The notes beneath the pieces were generated by a model. That model was not told the DNA's origin and made no database searches. It was given only the letters and a program-made list of their open reading frames with translations. A stretch of DNA of 64,000 bases from Streptomyces sp. yr375 (GTDB lineage: Bacteria; Actinomycetota; Actinomycetes; Streptomycetales; Streptomycetaceae), in the NCBI RefSeq assembly GCF_900110755.1, contig NZ_FOFF01000037.1, forward strand, positions 26,294 to 90,293, given 5' to 3'. Position numbers and translations under genes: made by a program. Shown here one piece after another: positions 58,102 to 64,000 of this stretch (position 1 is its first letter; each line of letters begins with the position of its first letter).

Positions 58102-59096
58102 TGTCGCACGGGACGAGCCCGTTCTCCGGCCGGTCCGCCGAGCTGATCGGCCGCCAGGTCGCCGGCTACCGCATCGAGCGGGAGATCGGACGCGGCGGCA
58201 TGGCCGTCGTCTACCGCGCCCGTGACCTGCGGCTGGACCGGACCGTCGCACTGAAACTGCTCGCCCCGGAGCTGGCCCGCAACGACACCTTCCGCAAGCG
58301 CTTCACCCACGAGTCGCGGGTGGCGGCGGCCATCGACCACCCGCACATCGTGCCCGTCTTCGAGGCGGACGAGACCGACGGGGTGCTCTACATCGCCATG
58401 CGGTACGTCGACGGGAGCGACCTGCGCCAGCTCCTGGACCGCGAGGGCCCGCTGCCGCTGCCGACGGCCGTGCGCATCGCCGCGCAGGTCGCCTCCGCGC
58501 TGGACGCCGCCCATGAACACGGGCTGGTCCACCGGGACGTCAAACCCGGCAACATCCTGGTCTCCCGGGGCACCGACAGCGACCACCCCGAGCACGTCTA
58601 CCTCACCGACTTCGGCCTGACGAAGAAGTCGCTGTCACTGACCGGGTTCACGACGGTCGGCCAGTTCGTCGGCACCCTCGACTATGTCGCCCCCGAGCAG
58701 ATCTCCGGCCGCCCGGTCGACGGCCGCTGCGACGTCTACGGTTTCGCCTGCGTGGTCTACGAGTGCCTCGCGGGCCGCCCGCCCTTCCTCCGCGACGACG
58801 ACATGGCCCTGCTCTGGGCCCACCAGAACGCCGACCCGACCCCGCTGACCGAGGTCCGCCCCGACCTCCCGCCGTACCTCGACGCGGTGTTCGCCCGCGC
58901 CCTCGCCAAGAACCCCGAGGACCGCCACCCCACCTGCGCCGCGTTCGTCGCCGCGGTGCGGGCGAAGGGCACCGGCGGGCACCGGGCGGTCCACGCGCCG
59001 ACGGAGCTGGTCGCCACCCCGGCGACGAAGCCCACACCGACGCCTCCGCGCTGGGCGCGACCGGTCTTCCCCGGCGACGGGCCTGAACCCTTCTAG
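58101..59096 (+). CDS. Soluble serine/threonine protein kinase (Hanks type)
   Basis: 331 aa. The glycine-rich loop IGRGGMAVVYRARD (29-42), Lys52 in VALKLLAP, catalytic loop VHRDVKPGN (143-151), DFG at 170-172, the activation segment with TVGQFVGTLDYVAPEQ, and a kinase C-lobe to about residue 285. The tail is Pro/Thr-rich and short, and no transmembrane or PASTA domain follows, so it is cytoplasmic, unlike PknB. It is translationally coupled to the SH3-like protein and co-directional with the FHA-ABC gene; FHA domains bind phospho-Thr, so the transporter is the likely substrate. Confidence 0.93.
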   Translation: MSHGTSPFSGRSAELIGRQVAGYRIEREIGRGGMAVVYRARDLRLDRTVALKLLAPELARNDTFRKRFTHESRVAAAIDHPHIVPVFEADETDGVLYIAMRYVDGSDLRQLLDREGPLPLPTAVRIAAQVASALDAAHEHGLVHRDVKPGNILVSRGTDSDHPEHVYLTDFGLTKKSLSLTGFTTVGQFVGTLDYVAPEQISGRPVDGRCDVYGFACVVYECLAGRPPFLRDDDMALLWAHQNADPTPLTEVRPDLPPYLDAVFARALAKNPEDRHPTCAAFVAAVRAKGTGGHRAVHAPTELVATPATKPTPTPPRWARPVFPGDGPEPF

Positions 59097-59103
59097 AACC
59101 CTT

Positions 59104-60363
59104 CTAGCCGCTCCGGCGGCGCAGCAGCCCCGCCGCCAGCCCGCCCAGGAAACCGGCGACCAGCCCCCACAGCGCGGCGAAACCCAGCGCCGACCACACC
59201 TCGGGGCGCAGGAACAGCTCCCCGGACAGATTGCCGCCCAGATCGCCGAGGCCCAGCACGGAGAGGCCGTAGCGCGCGGAGATCCGGCCGAGCAGACAGA
59301 CCGTCAGCACCGTGAGCACCAGCGCGACCGCCAGGTGCACGGCGTGCTGCCAGGCGCGCATCCGGGGCGGCGAGTGGGCCGCCATCGAGAACCCGGCCGC
59401 CAGCAGCAGCACCGCGTTCACGGCGACCAGCCACCACACCCGGCCGTCGTGCTCGGCGAGCGTGCCCAAATTCAGCTCGGCGGTGTCCCGGCCGCGCAGC
59501 ACCTCGTCCAGGACGTGCGGCATCGGCAGCCCGAACGGCCCCTGCACCCGGCCGTTCCAGGTCGCGCCGAGCCCGATCGTGAACGTCAGCCACATCAGGT
59601 TGGGCATGCCGAGCAGCACCACCGCGAGGGTCTCGGCGGCGTGCCCACGGGTCGCCGCGACGACCAGCGCCGCCACCACGCCCAGGGCGACCCAGGCGAG
59701 CAGCAGCACGACCATGGCGTGCGCGACCGGCCGCACCGACTCCTGGAAGCGCAGCAGCCGGGGCGGCAGCGGCGCCCCGCGCGAGACCACCAGGGCCAGC
59801 ACCAGCACCCCGGCCAGCCACAGCAGCCCGATCACCAGGGTGAGCGGCACGTCGGTGGTGAAGCCGACCTCGGGACTGACGCCGAACAGGTCACCCAGGT
59901 CGCTCAGCGTGTCGTCGCCGAGGGAGAGCTTGAAGGTCTGGCGGGCGGCGAGGGCAAGACCGAGCAGACCCAGCAGCCACACGACGGCGATCCGGGCCGC
60001 CCACCAGGCCAGTTCCGCCGCGCCGGCCACCGCCCGGTGCCGCAGCGGGCGCAGGAATCCGGCGCCGACGACGAGTGCCCCCACCAGGGTGACGGACAGC
60101 GGGATCACCGTCAGACCGGCCTGGGTGTCGGCGAGCCCGCCGGCCTTCCCGGAGAGTTCGACCGTGCCCCCGACGGCGGTGACGACGGTCGCCGCGACGA
60201 CCCGGGGGAACGCGCCCTGCGGCAGGTCCGCGGCACCGGCCGCCCACAGTCCCAGCGCGGCCACCACCCCCATGGCGATCAGCCCGGCCAGCGCCGCGGC
60301 GACCGCCTGCACCCAGCCGTGGTGGCGGGAGACTGCCTGGTCATAGGGGGTGGGGGAGCTCAC
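59104..60363 (-). CDS. Streptophobe-family integral membrane protein
   Basis: 419 aa with about ten hydrophobic helices. The family is restricted to Streptomyces and relatives. Conserved-looking Gly/Asp-rich loop regions include KLSLGDDTLSDLGDLFG and LPMPHVLDEVLRGRDTAEL. Function unknown; it is often next to protein kinases or DUF6777 proteins. The GTG at 60363 begins the conserved region; the open frame runs about 290 codons further upstream, through low-complexity DNA antisense to the DUF6777-like gene, and is rejected. Convergent with the kinase. Confidence 0.83.
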   Translation of the reverse strand: MSSPTPYDQAVSRHHGWVQAVAAALAGLIAMGVVAALGLWAAGAADLPQGAFPRVVAATVVTAVGGTVELSGKAGGLADTQAGLTVIPLSVTLVGALVVGAGFLRPLRHRAVAGAAELAWWAARIAVVWLLGLLGLALAARQTFKLSLGDDTLSDLGDLFGVSPEVGFTTDVPLTLVIGLLWLAGVLVLALVVSRGAPLPPRLLRFQESVRPVAHAMVVLLLAWVALGVVAALVVAATRGHAAETLAVVLLGMPNLMWLTFTIGLGATWNGRVQGPFGLPMPHVLDEVLRGRDTAELNLGTLAEHDGRVWWLVAVNAVLLLAAGFSMAAHSPPRMRAWQHAVHLAVALVLTVLTVCLLGRISARYGLSVLGLGDLGGNLSGELFLRPEVWSALGFAALWGLVAGFLGGLAAGLLRRRSG

Positions 60364-60646
60364 CCTGCCCACGCTAAGCAGCAGTGGCGGAGCGCGCCCG
60401 TCGGGAGGGGCCGGGGGAGGGCCGGGGCAGGGCCCGGGCGCATGGCCGGGGGTGCGGCCGGAGGAGCGGCCGAAGGAGCGGGCGTCGGCTCTCGGCTTGC
60501 GAGCGATGACGGATCGGAGCACACAATGGGTGCGTTGTGGAATAAAACGGCGCATAGCGACCAGGTCGGTCCGAGTCATCGGCCGGCCGGTGACCCGGTC
60601 ACCCGGTCGCGTGAAGCGCCGCGGGAAACCCACGTCGGGAGTGCTC

Positions 60647-62011
60647 GTGAGTGTCGAACCTCCGTCTTCCGGCCGCTCCTCGGGGCCGCCCACGGAACCC
60701 ACCGGGCGGCCCGCCGGGCGACCGGCCGGCCCGCCCTCCGGCCCGCTGTCGGGTCCCTCCCAGCCGCCCTCGGGCCCGCCGTCCGAGCCGCCGCCCACGG
60801 GCGGCTCCCCGACGGGCGGCGACGGCTGGGAACCGCGCAGGCCCTGGTGGAAGTCCGCGCCGAGGGTCGCCCTGATCACCACGGCGGTCGTGGCCGCGAC
60901 GGCCCTCGCCCTGGTCCTGACGCTGCCCGGAGGCGGCGGCTCCGACCAGGCGGGCGAGGTCTTCATGCAGACGCCCACCGACCCGGGCCCCAACAGCTTC
61001 ACGCCCAACACCGCGAACGCGGCGGCCGCGTCGAGCGCCTCCGCCACCCCGTCGCCCGCCGCCACACCAGGCAACACCGTCCCCGGGGTCAGCGGCGGGC
61101 AGCCCGGACTGTACGGCGGCACCCTCAACGTCTCCAGTTGCGACGTGGAGCTCCAGATCAAGTACCTCCAGCAGGACCCCGCCAAGAACAAGGCGTTCGC
61201 CTCCGTCGCCGGGGTCGACCCCACCCAGGTCCCCGACTACCTGCGCTCCCTCACACCCGTGCAACTGCGCCTGGACACCCGGGTCACCAACCACGGCTAC
61301 AAGGACGGCGCGGCCACCGCCTTCCAGGCCGTCCTCCAGGCCGGCACGGCGGTCATGGTCGACGGGCGCGGCCTCCCCCGGGTGCGCTGCGCCTGCGGCA
61401 ACCCGCTGACCCCGCCCGTCGCCCAGCAGTCCGGGTACAAGCGGACCGGCCACACCTGGTCCTCGTACAACCCCTCGACGACGGTCGTGGTCAACCCCTC
61501 GGTGACGGTGGTCGACGTCTTCGTGCTCTACGACCCGCACCCGGGCCACCACTGGATCGCCCGCAAGCCGGGCGGCAACGTGCACCACGACAAGCCCACC
61601 CGGCCGCCGGCCAGGCTGACGCCGTCCATCACCGTCAGCACCCCGGGCCTGCCGACGTGCGTCTCGCCGCCCACCGGCGCCGCGACCGGCAAGCCGGGCT
61701 GTCTGCCGCCGTCGTCCGAGTCGCCCTCGAAGTCCCCGTCCACGAAGTCCCCGTCCACGAAATCGCCGTCCTCGGAGTCCCCGTCCAGCAAATCGCCGGC
61801 CCCGAAGCCGGAGAGCTCCGAGCCCCCGCCCTCGACGCCCCCGTCCTCGGGACCCGGGTCCGCGGAGTCGGACTCGGGGCCGTCGGAGCCGCCGAGTTCG
61901 CTGTCCGACCTCACGGACGAGCCGGAGAGCTCCCTCTCCTCGCTGTCGCAGGCCCCGTCATCGGAGGGCGTCGCCGACCGGTCGTCGGCCGCTCTGTCGT
62001 CCGCCGTGTGA
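60647..62011 (+). CDS. DUF6777-like membrane-anchored protein with Ser/Pro tail
   Basis: 454 aa. The cytoplasmic Pro/Gly/Ser-rich N-terminus (about 1-70) is followed by one transmembrane helix (about 73-94). The conserved extracytoplasmic domain (about 95-330) opens with GEVFMQTPTDPGPNSFTPNT and contains GLYGGTLNVSSCDVELQIKYL and the paired Cys region RVRCACGNPLTPP. A low-complexity tail of about 120 residues repeats SPS[ST]xKSP units. GTG 60647 has GGGAG upstream. It is divergent from the streptophobe gene, and the whole block appears as a unit in Streptomyces. Role unknown; the tail is likely extracellular. Confidence 0.83.
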   Translation: MSVEPPSSGRSSGPPTEPTGRPAGRPAGPPSGPLSGPSQPPSGPPSEPPPTGGSPTGGDGWEPRRPWWKSAPRVALITTAVVAATALALVLTLPGGGGSDQAGEVFMQTPTDPGPNSFTPNTANAAAASSASATPSPAATPGNTVPGVSGGQPGLYGGTLNVSSCDVELQIKYLQQDPAKNKAFASVAGVDPTQVPDYLRSLTPVQLRLDTRVTNHGYKDGAATAFQAVLQAGTAVMVDGRGLPRVRCACGNPLTPPVAQQSGYKRTGHTWSSYNPSTTVVVNPSVTVVDVFVLYDPHPGHHWIARKPGGNVHHDKPTRPPARLTPSITVSTPGLPTCVSPPTGAATGKPGCLPPSSESPSKSPSTKSPSTKSPSSESPSSKSPAPKPESSEPPPSTPPSSGPGSAESDSGPSEPPSSLSDLTDEPESSLSSLSQAPSSEGVADRSSAALSSAV

Positions 62012-62022
62012 GCAACCCCATG

Positions 62023-62047
62023 GCCGCCGCCCGCACCGGGCGGTGGC
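62023..62047 (+). terminator. Hairpin after the DUF6777-like gene
   Basis: GCCGCCGCCCG (62023-62033) pairs with CGGGCGGTGGC (62037-62047), 11 bp with one G-U, across a 3-nt loop, 12 nt after the stop. Confidence 0.65.
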
Positions 62048-62132
62048 CGACGGGGACTGCGCGGCGCGGCACGGGGTACGAGCACAGGTGCACAACAGCG
62101 TCCGGCCAGTCCGGCCTCCGAGAGAGAAACGC

Positions 62133-62585
62133 ATGATCGAGCACCTGGACGGGGCAGTGGTACGGACCGGCTTCGACGTACCCGTGGAACCCCTGCGGCG
62201 GGCGGCGCACTACACCGGTGAACCCGGCTGCATAGCCGAGGCCCGTTCCTTCGCCGCCCACTTCGTCGACCAGCTCAGAACGGAGTGGTGCGCCACGATC
62301 GGCGACCGCGCGAGCGGGGACGTGCTGCTGGTCGTCAGTGAACTGGTCACCAACGCCGACCGGCACAGCAACGGGCCGTACATCCTCGAACTGGAGGGCG
62401 CGGACGCCTCGGTCACGGTGTGCGTGTACGACAGCAGCGACGCGCTGCCCCTGCGGTTCCCGAGGGACCCCGAGCGCGTCGGCCGGCACGGTCTGGAGAT
62501 CGTGCACGCGCTGGCGGCGGAGGTCACCGCCGAGCGCGTGCCGGTCGGCAAACGCGTCCGCGCGCTGCTCAGATTCGACGACTGA
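62133..62585 (+). CDS. ATP-binding regulatory protein, RsbW/anti-sigma-like (HATPase_c)
   Basis: 150 aa. GHKL ATPase fold with N box ELVTNADRHS (about 69-78), Bergerat-type G1 region VCVYDSSDALPLRF (about 91-104) and a G2-like GRHGLEIVHALAA. It is small, like the many Streptomyces RsbW-type anti-sigma/regulatory kinases. ATG 62133 follows GAGAGAAAC. It is convergent with the SigB/SigF-family sigma gene (22 nt between stops), which suggests functional pairing as anti-sigma factor, though many such proteins in this genus act elsewhere. Confidence 0.85.
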   Translation: MIEHLDGAVVRTGFDVPVEPLRRAAHYTGEPGCIAEARSFAAHFVDQLRTEWCATIGDRASGDVLLVVSELVTNADRHSNGPYILELEGADASVTVCVYDSSDALPLRFPRDPERVGRHGLEIVHALAAEVTAERVPVGKRVRALLRFDD

Positions 62586-62607
62586 GCGTTCGGAGCCGTC
62601 AGAGCCC

Positions 62608-63495
62608 TCAGGCGCAGCCCAGCTCGCCCAGCATCCCCTGGCGCAGCCGCGTGATGATCCGCTTGATCAGCCGGGACACATGCATCTGCGAGCAGCCGAG
62701 CCGTTCGCCGATCTCCGACTGGGTGGCCTCCTCCACGAACCGCAGATGGATGATCTCCCGGTCGCGCTCGCTGAGTTCGGCCATCAGCGGGGCCAGCGAG
62801 TGGAAGTCCTCGACGAGCCGCAGCCCGTCCTCCTCCACGCCGATGAAGTCGGCGAGAACCGACTCGCCGTGCTCCGGGCCGTCGCCGGTCAGTGCCGCGT
62901 CGAGCGAGGAGGAGTTGTAGCCGTTGGCGGCGATCTGCGCCTCCACCACCTGGTTCTCCGCGAGGTTCATCAGCGTGGCCAGCTCCGCAACCGTCGGCTC
63001 CCGGTCCAGCCGGGCGGCGAGTTCGTCCCGGGCCTTGGCCAGCTCGACGCGCAGCTCCTGGAGCCGGCGCGGCACGTGCACCGCCCAGGTCGTGTCCCGG
63101 AAGAACCGCTTGATCTCACCGACGATGTACGGCAACGCGAAGGACGTGAACTCCACCTCGCGCGAGATCTCGAACCGGTCGATGGCCTTGATCAGGCCGA
63201 TCATCCCGGTCTGGACGATGTCCTCCATGTCGTCCCCGCGACCGCGGAACCGGCCGGCCGCGAACCGCACCAGCGACATGTTCATCTCGATGAGCGTGTT
63301 GCGCGCGTACTGGTGTTCGTGCGTGCCCTCCTCGACCACGGCCAGCCGCTGGAAGAACTGGCGGGACAGCTCCCGGGCGTCGCGCGGAGCCACGCTCCGC
63401 GGTGCCTCTATTCCTGGCAGCGGTGCGCCGTCCGTCCTGGTCACGGGGGTGTTCTCGACGGCCTTGGCCTCCGACCGGATCACGGCGGTCTGCAT
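62608..63495 (-). CDS. SigB/SigF/SigG-family stress or development sigma factor
   Basis: 295 aa. Region 2 (LIEMNMSLVRFAAGRFRGRGDDMEDIVQTGMIGLIKAIDRF, about 66-106), region 3 (VHVPRRLQELRVELAKARDEL) and region 4 (SERDREIIHLRFVEEATQSEIGERLGCSQMHVSRLIKRI, about 245-283) are complete. No region 1.1, as in the SigB/F/G/H/I/N class. ATG 63495 follows GAGGGAGAGGC; an upstream in-frame ATG at 63516 is unlikely. A GCAT-N15-GGGTAC promoter lies about 80 nt upstream, matching the sites used by this class, so autoregulation or cross-regulation is likely. Confidence 0.93.
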   Translation of the reverse strand: MQTAVIRSEAKAVENTPVTRTDGAPLPGIEAPRSVAPRDARELSRQFFQRLAVVEEGTHEHQYARNTLIEMNMSLVRFAAGRFRGRGDDMEDIVQTGMIGLIKAIDRFEISREVEFTSFALPYIVGEIKRFFRDTTWAVHVPRRLQELRVELAKARDELAARLDREPTVAELATLMNLAENQVVEAQIAANGYNSSSLDAALTGDGPEHGESVLADFIGVEEDGLRLVEDFHSLAPLMAELSERDREIIHLRFVEEATQSEIGERLGCSQMHVSRLIKRIITRLRQGMLGELGCA

Positions 63496-63581
63496 TGCCT
63501 CTCCCTCGAACGTCACGGCTCGGCGTCTGGTGCTCTCGGTCCGTGAGCGGACCCGAACACACGAGCCCGCTCAGGGTGCGG

Positions 63582-63606
63582 GTACCCGGTCCGGGCCGAC
63601 CCATGC
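63582..63606 (-). promoter_or_regulatory. SigB-type promoter of the sigma gene
   Basis: On the minus strand GCAT (63606-63603), a 15-nt spacer and GGGTAC (63587-63582) match the consensus GNNT-N14-16-GGGTAC/T of Streptomyces SigB-like factors. The transcript would begin near 63575, giving a leader of about 80 nt. Confidence 0.55.
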
Positions 63607-63687
63607 GTACGGGATTCCGGGATTCCGGCACGGATTCCACCGAGGGCGCAACGCCGGGGCCCTCCCGGTCGCGGCCCGCTCTCCTAA

Positions 63688-64000
63688 GAGCTGTCCCGTA
63701 ACTGCTGGTCACGGATGAGATGATCTTGCCGTGTCTGGTGTGATCACGGCGTCGGAGCCGTCCTGGATAGCCCCGTTCACCGGGCTGAGCCCGCGTCAGT
63801 TCGGCAAGCTGATCACCGCGTTGCGGCGTGAGGGTGCAGACCCGGTCCGCAAGGGCCGGCCGTGGAGCCTGCCACTGGAGGACCGAGTCCTGCTGGTCGC
63901 CGCGTACTGGCGGACCAACCTGACCCTGCGCCAACTGGCGCCGCTGTTCGGGGTGTCCAAGTCCGCGGCCGACCGGATCGTCGATCACCTCGGCCCGGCG
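63688..64000 (+). mobile_element. Insertion sequence, left end and 5' part (IS5-like)
   Basis: GAGCTGTCCCGTAACTGCT beginning near 63688 has the form of an IS terminal inverted repeat, immediately after CTCCTAA, and a transposase gene follows within 43 nt. The element continues past the window edge, so its right end and target duplication cannot be seen. It lies about 190 nt upstream of the sigma gene and 80 nt beyond its promoter. Confidence 0.65.
63731..64000 (+). CDS. Transposase (IS5-family-like), N-terminal part
   Basis: An open frame from GTG 63731 to the end of the window, at least 90 codons. SWIAPFTGLSPRQFGKLITA, then RKGRPWSLPLEDRVLLVAAY and TLRQLAPLFGVSKSAADRIVDHLGP form the helix-turn-helix region that precedes the DDE domain in IS5-like transposases common in Streptomyces. 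The catalytic DDE residues lie beyond the window. Codon use is similar to the host. No ribosome site is obvious. Confidence 0.8.
   Translation, partial: MSGVITASEPSWIAPFTGLSPRQFGKLITALRREGADPVRKGRPWSLPLEDRVLLVAAYWRTNLTLRQLAPLFGVSKSAADRIVDHLGPA

Noticed and set aside
60364..61224. N-terminal extension of the streptophobe gene
   Set aside because: Low-complexity, opposite the conserved DUF6777-like coding region; the membrane domain starts at 60363.
63116..63988. 290-codon minus-strand open frame overlapping the sigma gene start and the IS
   Set aside because: Crosses an intergenic region and an IS boundary, no domain, shadow of the transposase and sigma gene frames.

Overview
The window is about 72% G+C chromosomal DNA with strong G/C bias at third codon positions, many GTG starts, and ATGA/GTGA/TGATG gene overlaps. 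The gene set points clearly to Streptomyces: a long chaplin with an LAxTG-type sorting signal, an SsgA-like (SALP) sporulation protein, a DUF397 protein, a streptophobe-family membrane protein, a large-ATPase LuxR regulator, an SPW-repeat protein, an NsdA-like TPR regulator and a two-gene terpene synthase/P450 locus. No phage, plasmid core or CRISPR array is visible. Mobile-DNA signs are one insertion-sequence end running off the right edge and a tRNA 3'-half fragment near 41.5 kb.

Layout. (1) 1-2.1 kb: end of a nitronate monooxygenase gene coupled to an acyl-CoA synthetase. (2) 2.1-7.7 kb, minus strand: P450 and terpene synthase overlapping by GTGA, then a LAL-type LuxR regulator. (3) 7.9-17.7 kb: CoA-thioester catabolism, with an acyl-CoA synthetase, phenylacetate-CoA ligase behind a PaaR-like operator, an alpha/beta hydrolase, another acyl-CoA synthetase, and a divergent operon of enoyl-CoA hydratase, a DUF35/OB protein and two thiolase-fold proteins that lack the thiolase catalytic residues. 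(4) 17.8-33.2 kb: DUF397, a secreted amidase, a kinase-like protein, an NsdA-like regulator, a PAS-PP2C phosphatase, SALP, a Gfo/Idh oxidoreductase, a baeRF-type protein, hydrolases, an FMN-dependent GltS-like protein, a secreted peptidase and the chaplin. (5) 33.3-37.9 kb: GNAT, GlsB-like, a secreted two-domain protein, SPW and DJ-1/PfpI genes.

(6) 38.0-41.4 kb is a sulfonate-sulfur operon. An apparently leaderless promoter gives a 27-aa leader peptide of the HVDL..Cys-Cys type, followed by a structured leader of about 280 nt, then ssuE, a broken sfnB-like gene (one frameshift plus one TAG) and ssuD. (7) 41.5-54.4 kb is mixed metabolism and regulation: a YciI (DGPF)-ECF42 sigma pair with a matching TGTCGA promoter, an ALDH, a three-gene ECF operon that begins with a 54-aa protein, aldo/keto reductases, VOC proteins, adenosine deaminase, a DinB-like protein and a LysR regulator divergent from an AKR. 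(8) 54.7-62.0 kb is a probable phospho-signalling module: a double-FHA ABC exporter, an SH3-like protein, a soluble Ser/Thr kinase, a streptophobe membrane protein and a DUF6777-like membrane-anchored protein. (9) 62.1-63.6 kb: an RsbW-like ATPase convergent with a SigB/SigF-family sigma gene that has its own GCAT-N15-GGGTAC promoter. (10) From about 63.69 kb: an IS element.

The most rewarding places for follow-up are the cysteine-leader sulfonate operon with its decayed sfnB, the terpene synthase with an altered NSE motif, the DUF35/thiolase-like cluster (possible CoA-ester aldolase), the FHA-ABC/kinase module and the ECF42 unit.
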